Source: Pseudomonadota bacterium (GTDB lineage: Bacteria > Desulfobacterota > Desulfobacteria > Desulfobacterales > Desulfolunaceae). From it: DNA of 37,154 bases. The stretch spans positions 1 through 37,154 of the forward strand of contig JAHIRD010000111.1 of the NCBI GenBank assembly GCA_018818835.1, in the 5' to 3' direction. The notes beneath the pieces are model-generated. The model worked only from the letters and a program-made list of their open reading frames with translations. It did not search any database and had not been told where the DNA came from. The translations under genes were made by a program, and so were the position numbers. Shown here one piece after another: positions 16,739 through 25,630 of the stretch (positions within the stretch are counted from its first letter, which is position 1; each line of letters opens with the position of its first letter).

Positions 16739-17194
16739 GGGATGGCCTCATGGTTGTTTTCATGGTTTTTATCACAGAACAAAAAATAACAATGACCTAT
16801 GGCTATCAGAATTCAAATCAGGATTCCAGTATTTCCTGTAAAAAATAGGAAATAGGTTTGTTATTTGAAACCAAGCCGTGACGGATAAAATAAAAGCCCC
16901 GCAAAATAGTTGGAATTGTTTTTGACAAGAATCCCTGTGGTTGATATGGACATGTTGTGCAATTCTTGGGGGGTGGAATACCAAACATTACGTGAATTCA
17001 ATGGTGCGTCATTGTTTTGGGGGGGGATGCCCATTAGGGGTGGGCAATATCAGTCTTTTTCTACATTCCATTCATACATCGTCTCCATGATACGCCAAGA
17101 ACCGTCTATGGCGGTTGATATCATTTGTTCACAAAAATACCCGTTCCAGTTGGATTTGAAATAAACAAAGGTAAGTTAAAGGATGAGGAGTGAC
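16739..17194. other. Divergent intergenic region upstream of the beta-helix/PKD cluster
   Basis: The region has no convincing gene and should hold the promoters of both flanking units. A TTGACA at 16922-16927 has only a weak TATGGA partner at 17 bp. A small stem TGCCCA (17028-17033)/TGGGCA (17041-17046) follows a G7 run. A 255-bp TTG-initiated open frame (16910-17164) lacks recognisable features. Confidence 0.4.
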
Positions 17195-20100
17195 ATGAAA
17201 GCACGTACTCGGGTTGTATTGTTTGTCCTGATTCCCATGGTGCTATTGGCCTTCCAGTCGTCGGCCTTGGCCATTGAGGTCAGTGGGACTATTTCCGCGG
17301 ATACGGTCTGGGATTTAAATTTAAATCCCTATACCGTGACCGGGGATATCATAATTTCAGAGGGGGTTACCCTTGTCATACGGCCTGGGGTGGTTGTCGA
17401 ATTTGCCAATGCCTCAAGTTCGTCAGAAGGGTATCACATGGAGGTTAACGGTGCCCTCACGGCAAGGGGCAGCGCAGATCTTCCCATTGTGTTCACCTCT
17501 AAGGACAAGACCCGTTATTTTGAATACATTGAATTTACGGAAACGTCCCAGGTCTGGAGCGATGATACCCAGACCGGGTCCATTCTGGATCACTGCATTG
17601 TTGAGTATGCCGGAAACGGCAGCGGCAGCACCCATGGCCAGGCTGCAGTCAGGGTGATTTCCACGGCGCTATCCATTTCAGATTCCATGATCAGGTACAG
17701 TAAAAGCAAGGGTATCCTATGTTATGGCGGCGTTTTGAATATCACGGGCAACCGGGTACACCATACCACCTGCGGGATCACCCTTCTTGAACCTCTTTCA
17801 GGAATCATCCAAAATAATTACCTGATTGAAAACGACCAGGGCATAGCCGTGGACTCGGCAGACCAAGGGCTTGAAATATCAGGCAATACCGTTGTAAGTA
17901 GTTCCGGGGAAGGTTACGGGGCCTGTCTGGGTATCGGTCTGATGTTCCATGACCGTCTGGCCTCCTATATATGGGAACAGATCAACGGACCTGTGGTGAC
18001 CTTGTCCGATGCTGAATCAATTTATCCTGATTTTACCGTACCGGATGTCATTGAGGATGAAAGCTTTGTTTTTCAATTGACAGTGACCAATATGGACGGT
18101 CTTGTTTCCGTGGATACGGTGACCGTGAATACGGGATGGGAAAATCAAAAACCTGTGGCCGATGCCGGGATAGACCAGGATGTGAGTGACGGTGCCCAGG
18201 TGATACTTGATGCCTCATCCTCCTTTGATGCCGATGATGGCATTGTGACCTGGGCTTTTCTTCAGACCTCGGGAACACCCGTGACCCTGACAACGTCAAA
18301 TGAAACCAAACAGGCCCGATTTACGGCGCCTGCCGTGACCGGTCCGGTGGATGAGGTCTTGATTTTTCAGGTGACGGTCACCGATACAGGGGGTCTTAGC
18401 GATAGTGATACGGTCCTCGTGACCGTTTCGGATTCAACGGTTCACCCTGTTCCTGTTGCCGATGCAGGGCCACTTCAAACGGTCGATGAAAACATACCCG
18501 TGACCTTGTCCGGGTCCTTGTTAAATGACATTGCCGATAATATCAACGTGGTGTCCTGGTTCTGGACAAAAACCCAGGGTGACTATGTGGTTTTGAACAA
18601 TGCCACGGGCCAGAATGCGACGTTTACCGTGACGGATGTTCCGGCTGAAGGCGCCTCATACACCTTTCAGCTGACCGTGACCGATGACCAGGGCCAGGAA
18701 TCCACGGACACCGTGATCGTGAATGTGCGCGACACAACGCCGGGCACACCCAACCAGGCTCCAACTGCCGTGGCTTCCGTATCTTCTGACACGGTTTTGG
18801 AAGGTGCCGCCAATGTGACCTTGGATGGCCATCTGTCCACAGATCCTGAACTGAATATCGAAACCTATGCCTGGGCCCAGGTGTCCGGGTCTCTTGTGAC
18901 CTTGTCCTCCACGGCAACCCCCGGAGAAAAAAGATTCACAGCACCCAATGTGACAAAAGACGAGACCCTTGTCTTTCGTCTGACCGTGACCGATGTGGGG
19001 GACTTGAGGGCTGTAGATGAGGTCAGTGTTCTGGTCTCTTGGGTGAATGAGCCCCCGGTTGCCGATGCCGGTGATGACCAGGAGGTCAATGAAGGCTTAA
19101 GGGTTCTGCTCAATGGCACAGCATCAAGCGATGACCAGGGGATCAGCACCTATCAATGGGCCCAGGTTTCAGGGACCGCTGTGACGCTTTTTAATGATGA
19201 GACGAGCAAAGCCTATTTTAAAACACCCGATCTTAGCGACGACGAGATCCTTGTCTTCTCCCTGACCGTGAGTGATGGGGCCTTTATTTCCCAGGATGTT
19301 GTTCTTATCACCGTCATTGCAGGGGATGAACATCCGGTGGCTGATGCAGGACCAGACCAGGTGGTGGCCTACGATGGGGCCGTGACCCTGGATGGATCGG
19401 CATCCCAGGATCCCGAAGACCTGGTGGCAGGGATCCGGTCCTATCTATGGGAGCAGACGTCAGGACCTGATGTGACCTTGTATGATGCCACAACGGCAAC
19501 GCCTTATTTCACGGCTCCTTCTGAAGGTACACAGGACTACATCAGTTTGATCTTCCGGTTGACCGTCAAAGACAATGAAGACCAGTCGGGCGTGGATACG
19601 GTGGTAGTGAATGTCACCCGCCATACGGATGGAACCCTTCCTGAGGCCTATGCGGGTGAGGACCGGACCGTGGCTGTAAATACCGTGGTGACCTTGAGTG
19701 CCGCAGGCTCATCAGCCCCGGACTCCATGCCCGAAATGACCGTATCCGGGAATGATTTCAGCATGGATGATGCAAGCCAGGAAGCCAATGCCATAGCCAT
19801 CACCCAGAAACAGGATTCCAACGTCCAACTGACCGTCACAGGCAATAATATCCAGCAGACCCAGGGGAATTATCTGGTTTATCTGTATGATTTCAGCCGT
19901 ATTGGTGATGGAGTGGTCATGGCCGGCAATTGGTGGGGCGTGGGAACCGCCGAAGAGATCAGCGCCTTGATTTATGACGGGGCGGATAATACCCTGCTTC
20001 CTTTGGCCACCCATGATCCCTTCCTTGCATCAGTTATCACCGGTGTGGGATCAACCTTGTCCTATCCTGCCATGGTTCAGGTGGGGGACGAGATGACCGT

Positions 20101-20431
20101 TGATCCTGACGAACCCGTGACATTGGATGGTGCCGAAACTTATGACCCGGATCTGTTGCTCACCTATCTATGGGAGCAGACCCAAGGGAAAACCGTGGTT
20201 CTGGAACATGCAGACAGTCCAACGGCCACCTTCAATGCTCCGGCCATCACCGACGAAGATGAAGACGATGCTGCGGTGCTTGAATTCAAAATGACCGCAA
20301 CCGATCCTTCGGGATTTTTTGATTCAAAGACCCTGAAGGTAACCATCAACACAGAAGACCCTGAAGATGCCAAATCATTCAACTCCTCGGGGTGTTTTAT
20401 CGGAACCGGCATGGGTGAGTGGTCATTTTAA
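17195..20431 (+). CDS. Large secreted beta-helix protein with K319L/PKD-like repeats
   Basis: About 1078 residues (numbering below is from the upstream ATG at 17183). A signal peptide ends near ALAIEVSG (residue ~30). Residues ~35-258 look like a right-handed beta-helix of the NosD/PbH1 type. From 261 to ~848 runs an array of ~98-residue Ig-like PKD/K319L units, marked by VADAG...V...LDGSAS, WEQ-SG--VTL and FTAP...FRLTVTD. At ~850-920 beta-helix coils resume with the capping motif NWWG, then one more PKD-like unit. The protein ends SGCFIGTGMGEWSF, reminiscent of Cys-Phe-Ile C-terminal sorting tails. The ATG at 17195 has GAGGAG in front; that at 17183 does not. It is likely a cell-surface or exported protein and the candidate cargo of the downstream genes. 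Confidence 0.88.
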   Translation: MKARTRVVLFVLIPMVLLAFQSSALAIEVSGTISADTVWDLNLNPYTVTGDIIISEGVTLVIRPGVVVEFANASSSSEGYHMEVNGALTARGSADLPIVFTSKDKTRYFEYIEFTETSQVWSDDTQTGSILDHCIVEYAGNGSGSTHGQAAVRVISTALSISDSMIRYSKSKGILCYGGVLNITGNRVHHTTCGITLLEPLSGIIQNNYLIENDQGIAVDSADQGLEISGNTVVSSSGEGYGACLGIGLMFHDRLASYIWEQINGPVVTLSDAESIYPDFTVPDVIEDESFVFQLTVTNMDGLVSVDTVTVNTGWENQKPVADAGIDQDVSDGAQVILDASSSFDADDGIVTWAFLQTSGTPVTLTTSNETKQARFTAPAVTGPVDEVLIFQVTVTDTGGLSDSDTVLVTVSDSTVHPVPVADAGPLQTVDENIPVTLSGSLLNDIADNINVVSWFWTKTQGDYVVLNNATGQNATFTVTDVPAEGASYTFQLTVTDDQGQESTDTVIVNVRDTTPGTPNQAPTAVASVSSDTVLEGAANVTLDGHLSTDPELNIETYAWAQVSGSLVTLSSTATPGEKRFTAPNVTKDETLVFRLTVTDVGDLRAVDEVSVLVSWVNEPPVADAGDDQEVNEGLRVLLNGTASSDDQGISTYQWAQVSGTAVTLFNDETSKAYFKTPDLSDDEILVFSLTVSDGAFISQDVVLITVIAGDEHPVADAGPDQVVAYDGAVTLDGSASQDPEDLVAGIRSYLWEQTSGPDVTLYDATTATPYFTAPSEGTQDYISLIFRLTVKDNEDQSGVDTVVVNVTRHTDGTLPEAYAGEDRTVAVNTVVTLSAAGSSAPDSMPEMTVSGNDFSMDDASQEANAIAITQKQDSNVQLTVTGNNIQQTQGNYLVYLYDFSRIGDGVVMAGNWWGVGTAEEISALIYDGADNTLLPLATHDPFLASVITGVGSTLSYPAMVQVGDEMTVDPDEPVTLDGAETYDPDLLLTYLWEQTQGKTVVLEHADSPTATFNAPAITDEDEDDAAVLEFKMTATDPSGFFDSKTLKVTINTEDPEDAKSFNSSGCFIGTGMGEWSF

Positions 20432-20445
20432 ACATCGAAACGCTG

Positions 20446-20469
20446 GGGCTTTTATGACCGTAAAAGCCC
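20446..20469 (+). other. Intercistronic stem-loop
   Basis: GGGCTTTTA and TAAAAGCCC pair perfectly (9 bp, 6-nt loop) between the beta-helix gene and the next gene. No T-run follows, so partial attenuation or mRNA processing is more likely than full termination. Confidence 0.55.
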
Positions 20470-20505
20470 TGTGTTGCATAACACGTGAAAGATAAAGGCG
20501 ATATT

Positions 20506-21075
20506 ATGAAACAAAAGGTATGCTTGCTGGTCATGACTCTGCTTTTCTTACTCGGGACAACACCCGCTTTTGCCTGGTATTATGGTGTGGGAGCCGGAAG
20601 TGGCGGCGCATCTGATGCCAATGGATTTTCCCTGGAAGTGGGCAAACGGGATGTGATTCTTTTTGACCGGCCCTTTCTTGTTGCCGGTGCCATTCCCATG
20701 ATTCTCCATGGGGACAGTCATGTGCCGTCCGGGACCCATCCGGATCCGGTTCCCCACAATGATTTTACGTCCATGGGCCAGGAAAATGACGGAACGGAAC
20801 GGGGCCTTCTGGGTAAGATGGGCATGGAAATCAAAGACTACGATGTCTACGTGAACCTGCTTCTGGGCCTGACCCAGGCCAATACCGTTGATGTGGTCCG
20901 GTCCAATCCCACGGGGGAATACTATATTCAAAGCCAGGGCGATGAAATGAATGCGGTCTATGGCATTGGTTTCAGTTATTTTCCCGAGTTCCAGGATGGG
21001 ACCCTGAAAATGAATTTTCAACTGGATATCGATAACCGGCGGGGTGTTACCGGAACTATCGGCTGGTGCTGGTAA
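20506..21075 (+). CDS. Small secreted, probably outer-membrane beta-rich protein
   Basis: About 189 residues. It has a clear signal peptide (KQKVCLLVMTLLFLLGTTPAFA, cleavage before WYYGVG). The mature part alternates polar and hydrophobic residues with Gly/Asn turns and ends in an aromatic stretch, TGTIGWCW, consistent with beta-strands and a possible outer-membrane location. No known family is recognised. The ATG at 20506 follows AAAGG; a GTG at 20485 is less likely because it would add a charged leader before the signal peptide. It sits between the large surface protein and the TolC-like gene, so a periplasmic or outer-membrane role in the same system is inferred. Confidence 0.75.
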   Translation: MKQKVCLLVMTLLFLLGTTPAFAWYYGVGAGSGGASDANGFSLEVGKRDVILFDRPFLVAGAIPMILHGDSHVPSGTHPDPVPHNDFTSMGQENDGTERGLLGKMGMEIKDYDVYVNLLLGLTQANTVDVVRSNPTGEYYIQSQGDEMNAVYGIGFSYFPEFQDGTLKMNFQLDIDNRRGVTGTIGWCW

Positions 21076-21077
21076 CC

Positions 21078-22811
21078 ATGAAAAACAGCGGTTTGACTAT
21101 ACGGTGGATTATGAAAACGATAACGACTTATATCCTGGCTGTTCTCATTGTCCTGGTGTCTTTTTGCCCATCCTGGGCTGATGAGAATGAAGGCACAGGC
21201 ATACCCGTGGATGCAGAAGGGGCCCAAGTGGTTCCGGGTGATACAGCTCTGGACACACCCCCTTTGGTGACTCCCCCTGACGTGGCTCCTCGTGATCAGG
21301 GTGCCCGGGACCTGGCAGCTCCCGACAAAAAGAAGACACCGGACACATCACAAAAAATCGAGAAGGACCCGGCACAGAAAACCTTCTTCGGTATTTTGGC
21401 CCTCAAGGACTTTGTCCGTCTTGTCATGGAAAAAAACGAAACCGTTCTTGCCCAGCATCTGGATTATCAGATCAGTCAGGAAACCATTACTGGCGAGAGG
21501 GCCGTGTTTGAACCGGAATTTGTGAATTCCTATCAGCGAAGTAACGATCATTCAAAATATTCCAACGAGGATAAAACCTCCATTTTGTTTGCGTCGGAAA
21601 AAGATGAGAGAGCCGCTGATTTTAACGCCATGGTTGAAGGAAAAATTCCCACAGGTGCCAAGCTCAAAGCGGGCTACACCTTGAGAGAATACAAGGACAG
21701 GGCATCAAGCACTGCCCAGGATCAGTTCAAAGGCTACCTGGGCCTTGAGATCACCCAGCCTCTGCTAAAGGGCGGGGGTGACGCCATCGTGGCCAGTATC
21801 AAGGTGGCCAAGATGGATTCCAAACTGGCATTTCAGGCCTTGCGGCTTAAACGCATGGAAACGGCCTTAAATGCCCTTTCAAGTTGTTGGGATCTGTATG
21901 GGGCCAAGGAAAAATTGGCCATTCGAAAGGCATCGGTCCAGATTGCCCAGACCATTCTCACGGATAATCGAGAGAGATTCAAGCTGGGAAAAATGGCGGA
22001 AACCGAAATTCTGGAAGCCGAGGCAGGTCTGGCCAAACGAAAATCCCAGGAAAGCCGGGGGCAGCAGGACCTGATCTCGGCCATGAATCAGGTGAGAACC
22101 TATGTGTCCTTGTCCGATGCCAGTGTCCCGTTGATGATTGATTTCAGCGATCATGAGAAGATCGAACGCATCTTTCCGGACCTCAATGACAGTGTCAACG
22201 ACGCATTGAAAAACAGGCCCGAATATCTGGCAGCCAAAAAGAAAATCAACCGAGAGAATATTTTGATCCGATATGCTGAAAATCAGCGATGGCCCCAACT
22301 GGATCTCACCGGAAGCTACGGGATCAACGGACTGGGTGACAGCCCGGGGGATTCGTGGACCGATGAACTCAATGAGGATTACCATACCTGGAAAGTGGGG
22401 GCCACCTTGACGATTCCCCTTTTGGGGGGGCTTAAAACACGCAGTGAACTGGCCATTGCTGAGCATCACAAACGCCAGGCCCTTTTACAGTTGAAATCCG
22501 CTGAGGTTGAAATTGCAAACCGGGTGGACACCTCGGTTAAAGAGGTATACAGCGCCTTTGAACAAGTGGACTATTCCATCCGGGCCCGCAAGGTGTATCA
22601 ACGGCTCCTGGACGTGGAACTGGTGATGCTCGATGCCGGGCGAAGCAACAGTCGCTCAGTTCTGGACAAGGAAGAAGACCTGAACTATGCCAGAGAATCG
22701 GAAATCGAGAATGTTGTATACAGTAAAAAAGCAGTACTTGGCCTGGACATGGCCCAGGGACTTTTGCTTAAGCATTATGGAATTGATGTATCGGAGGAAG
22801 GTCTTGAATAA
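21078..22811 (+). CDS. TolC-family outer-membrane efflux protein
   Basis: About 577 residues. A signal peptide ends in SFCPSWA-DE. A Pro/Asp-rich linker (about 25-95) follows, then the TolC/OEP coiled-coil region: LALKDFVRLVMEKNETVLAQ, GLEITQPLLKGG, and second-half equivalents VGATLTIPLLGGLKTRSELA. The two OEP halves are each about 200 residues. TolC trimers form a channel across the outer membrane and periplasm and dock with HlyD-type adaptors, two of which are encoded downstream. The ATG at 21078 is 2 nt after the preceding stop, suggesting translational coupling. An ATG at 21111 and a GTG at 21066 are alternatives. The long acidic/Pro-rich linker before the OEP domain is unusual. Confidence 0.9.
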   Translation: MKNSGLTIRWIMKTITTYILAVLIVLVSFCPSWADENEGTGIPVDAEGAQVVPGDTALDTPPLVTPPDVAPRDQGARDLAAPDKKKTPDTSQKIEKDPAQKTFFGILALKDFVRLVMEKNETVLAQHLDYQISQETITGERAVFEPEFVNSYQRSNDHSKYSNEDKTSILFASEKDERAADFNAMVEGKIPTGAKLKAGYTLREYKDRASSTAQDQFKGYLGLEITQPLLKGGGDAIVASIKVAKMDSKLAFQALRLKRMETALNALSSCWDLYGAKEKLAIRKASVQIAQTILTDNRERFKLGKMAETEILEAEAGLAKRKSQESRGQQDLISAMNQVRTYVSLSDASVPLMIDFSDHEKIERIFPDLNDSVNDALKNRPEYLAAKKKINRENILIRYAENQRWPQLDLTGSYGINGLGDSPGDSWTDELNEDYHTWKVGATLTIPLLGGLKTRSELAIAEHHKRQALLQLKSAEVEIANRVDTSVKEVYSAFEQVDYSIRARKVYQRLLDVELVMLDAGRSNSRSVLDKEEDLNYARESEIENVVYSKKAVLGLDMAQGLLLKHYGIDVSEEGLE

Positions 22812-23688
22812 ATCAAAGACATGGAAGAACAAGAGAGAAAACCTTCAGATATCTCTGTTATGTCTGATCCTCTGCGGTATTTTCCCAACACTATCTGCAG
22901 CAGAATACCCGGTGACCGTGTCCGGCCTTACGGAACCAATCAATGATGTGATTCTGAGTTTTGACGTCAATGGAACCATTGCAGAAATTTTTTTCAAGGA
23001 AGGCGACCGGGTTGAAAAAGGAGCCCGTATCCTTGAACTTGAAAAAAAATTCGAAGAGCTCGAGGTCAGGCGCAGTAAGTTGATATGGGAAAGTAAAGTG
23101 GAAGTTGATTCGTCCAAGGTCCGCTCCAACATGCTGAAACTGGTCTATGAATCCACCCTTTCCTTGTATAAGAAAACCGGATCGGTAAGCAAGGAAGAAC
23201 TGGACAAAAAACAGCTGGAATATGACCTGGCCGAAGCCGAATACCAGCGTCTTGCCATTGCCGAAAAGCGTGAGGAACTGGAATACCGGATGGCCATGGA
23301 AAAACGGGACAAGTTGATCATGATATCCCCCATCCCGGGCACCATTACCGAGTTGATGCTGGATGCCGGTGAAAGCTGTGAAAATCGTCAGCCCCTGGCC
23401 CATGTGGTGGACACCAGCAAATGCCTCCTGGTCTGCAATATCGAGGCACCCCTGGCCCAGAATCTTACAAAAGGCCAGAACGTGGACCTTGCCATTCCCG
23501 TGGGCTTTGAAACTCTGTCCTTAAAAGGGACTCTGATTTTTGTGGCTCCCGTGGTCGATCCGGCCAGCGGTCTGGTCATGGTAAAAGCTCAATTTGACAA
23601 CAAAGATGGAGCTGTCCGTCCCGGTGTGGCCGGGTCCATGATCATCCCTGTCCAGTCCGACAAAACAATGGATGGCAACGACAGCTAA
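22804..23688 (+). CDS. Periplasmic adaptor subunit (HlyD/RND MFP type)
   Basis: About 294 residues from a TTG start. GGAGG lies 6 nt before this TTG, and the start overlaps the TolC stop by 8 nt. Upstream ATGs in the same frame would extend through TolC coding sequence and spoil the signal peptide (LQISLLCLILCGIFPTLSAA). The mature protein shows the lipoyl halves (FDVNGTIAEIFFKEGDRV and ISPIPGTITELMLDAGES), a coiled-coil hairpin between them (about 85-170) and a beta-barrel (about 205-285). It lacks an inner-membrane anchor. It should bridge the TolC-like channel to the inner-membrane components encoded next. Confidence 0.88.
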   Translation: MNKSKTWKNKRENLQISLLCLILCGIFPTLSAAEYPVTVSGLTEPINDVILSFDVNGTIAEIFFKEGDRVEKGARILELEKKFEELEVRRSKLIWESKVEVDSSKVRSNMLKLVYESTLSLYKKTGSVSKEELDKKQLEYDLAEAEYQRLAIAEKREELEYRMAMEKRDKLIMISPIPGTITELMLDAGESCENRQPLAHVVDTSKCLLVCNIEAPLAQNLTKGQNVDLAIPVGFETLSLKGTLIFVAPVVDPASGLVMVKAQFDNKDGAVRPGVAGSMIIPVQSDKTMDGNDS

Positions 23689-23723
23689 CTATTTTTTATG
23701 ACAGCTCTTACAACGGGGTGTCA

Positions 23724-23750
23724 GTCCACTCTGTCCACCCTGTCCACGAA
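23724..23750. repeat. 9-bp-period minisatellite (GTCCACYCT type), three units
   Basis: GTCCACTCT-GTCCACCCT-GTCCACGAA lies in the gap between the two adaptor genes. It is the same motif family as 7641-7672 on the opposite strand. Confidence 0.6.
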
Positions 23751-23784
23751 AAATACACTATAACCGGAACAAAGAAACACACCT

Positions 23785-25629
23785 ATGTCCTATGAACACA
23801 CTAAAAAAAATTCAGATATCCATGAAACCCTTGGCATTTTTGAAGATTTAAGACAGTTTGACGGCAGTCCCCCCGAGTTTTGGGCTGGGTATATGGATGC
23901 GGCAAGGCGTCTGGTGGAAGGTGATTTTGCCCTGCTTCTGGTTTTTGAACAGGATGTCTGGAAAACCAAGGGCATTTGGCCGTCTGCACGGCGAAAAGAG
24001 GCCTCTGCGCTTGATTTTGAGCGCGAATGCACTCTGGCAGCTCAGGAAGCCCATGCAAAAAAGATGTGGTCCCTGGACAGTGAAAAAGGGGGAACCCTCA
24101 TGGCCGTGGCCCTGGATTCGGGTGAGGATACTCCACGGGCCGTGGCCATAGTTTATATCAGCGATATCTCAAAGGGCATTCCCCTTGCCGAACGCATGAC
24201 CCGACTCAGCCTGGTGGCTGATATACCCAGGGTTTACCGGCTGAAAAAGGACTCGGACAAGGCCCGGAACGACGTGATCCGTTTTGCTGATACCCTTGAT
24301 TTTATGGTTCTTTTAAATCAGGAAGACAAATACATGGCTGCCGTGATGAGTTTTGTGAACGAGATTGCCCCACGGTTTAACTTGTCCCGAGTCAGTCTGG
24401 GATGGCAGGACCAGGGCTATGTTCGTGTTCAGGGTATCAGCCACATGGAGAAGTTCGAAAAGAAAATGGATGCCGTGCAGCTGATGGAATCTGCCATGGA
24501 AGAAACCCTGGACCAGGATGAGGAAATCCTTTTTCCCCAGCCCGAGGGGCTGAACTCCATTGTCCGGGCCCATGGGGAGTTTGCTGATAAACATGGTGGC
24601 AAATATATCCTGACCCTTCCCATCCGGCCCGATGGCGATACCGAGGCTGTTCTACTGTGTGAACGGGCCAAGGACCCTTTTACGGAAAACGACATAAAGG
24701 GCTTGAGGTTGTTCTGCGATCAGTCGTCCAGGCGCCTGAAGGATCTCAAGATCAACGATGTCTGGTTCGGGAAGCGCATGGCCCGGAGCCTCAAAGATAA
24801 ACTTGCAGGTCTTCTGGGTGTGGAAAATACCTTTTACAAGGCCTTGGGTATCGTGTGTTTTTTTCTTCTTGCCTTTCTCCTTTTCGGCCGTATGGAATAC
24901 CGGGTTGAGGCCCCCTTTATCCTGAAAACCGATGATGTGGCCTATCTGCCCAGCCCCTTTGAAGGTTATATCAAAACAGTCCATGTCCGGGTGGGGGATG
25001 AGGTCAAGGCAAATCAGCTTTTATTGACCCTGGACACCCAGGAACTCTTGATCGAGGAATCCTCTGCCATTGCAGACAAGAGCCGGTACCTGAGGGAATC
25101 TGAAAAATCACGGGCCCGCTATGCTCTGGCTGAAATGAAAATCGCCCATGCCCTTAAGGAACAAGCCGAAGCCAAGCTTGCCCTGATCCGTTATCACCTG
25201 GCCCATGCCGAAGTCAAAGCCCCTTTTGCCGGGATTGTGGTGGAAGGGGACCTCAAGGAGATGCTGGGGGCACCGGTTCGGAAAGGGGATGTCCTGTTCA
25301 AGGTCGCACGCATTGAGCATCTTTTTGCCGAGCTGGATCTGGATGAACGGGACGTCCATGAGATTCAGATTGGAAAACACGGTGATATCGCTTTTGTGAG
25401 TAAACCTGAAAACAGTTATCCCGTTAAAGTCGATATGATCAACCCGGTGGCCATGGCCCGGGACAAGGGCAATGTGTTTCCCGTGCGGTGTCTGTTTGAG
25501 GGAAAACCCGAAGACTGGTGGCGGCCGGGAATGAGTGGTATTTCCAAGATCAACGTGGGTAAACGGAACGTGTTCTGGATCATCACCCATCGAACTGTGG
25601 AATTTTTACGTTTGTTCTTGTGGTGGTGA
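23785..25629 (+). CDS. Inner-membrane adaptor with cytoplasmic GAF-like domains and HlyD domain
   Basis: The 614-residue protein is a fusion. Residues ~1-325 are soluble, with two regions resembling GAF domains (about 25-160 and 175-320; for example FALLLVFEQDVWK and LTLPIRPDGDTEAVLLCERA). A single transmembrane helix lies at ~351-368 (ALGIVCFFLLAFLLFGRM). Residues ~370-590 form a HlyD-like adaptor: lipoyl half AYLPSPFEGYIKTVHVRVGD, a coiled coil (about 415-470), lipoyl half VKAPFAGIVVEGDLKEMLG, then a beta-barrel ending in WWRPGMSGISKINVGKRN. GAF regions on an adaptor imply cytoplasmic signal input to an envelope complex. The stop is 1 nt before the M50 start. The ribosome-binding site is weak. 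Confidence 0.85.
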   Translation: MSYEHTKKNSDIHETLGIFEDLRQFDGSPPEFWAGYMDAARRLVEGDFALLLVFEQDVWKTKGIWPSARRKEASALDFERECTLAAQEAHAKKMWSLDSEKGGTLMAVALDSGEDTPRAVAIVYISDISKGIPLAERMTRLSLVADIPRVYRLKKDSDKARNDVIRFADTLDFMVLLNQEDKYMAAVMSFVNEIAPRFNLSRVSLGWQDQGYVRVQGISHMEKFEKKMDAVQLMESAMEETLDQDEEILFPQPEGLNSIVRAHGEFADKHGGKYILTLPIRPDGDTEAVLLCERAKDPFTENDIKGLRLFCDQSSRRLKDLKINDVWFGKRMARSLKDKLAGLLGVENTFYKALGIVCFFLLAFLLFGRMEYRVEAPFILKTDDVAYLPSPFEGYIKTVHVRVGDEVKANQLLLTLDTQELLIEESSAIADKSRYLRESEKSRARYALAEMKIAHALKEQAEAKLALIRYHLAHAEVKAPFAGIVVEGDLKEMLGAPVRKGDVLFKVARIEHLFAELDLDERDVHEIQIGKHGDIAFVSKPENSYPVKVDMINPVAMARDKGNVFPVRCLFEGKPEDWWRPGMSGISKINVGKRNVFWIITHRTVEFLRLFLWW

Positions 25630-25630
25630 T

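Noticed and set aside
16910-17164. TTG-initiated 84-codon ORF before the beta-helix gene
   Set aside because: Weak start, no recognisable domain, and it overlaps likely promoter sequence of the divergent genes.
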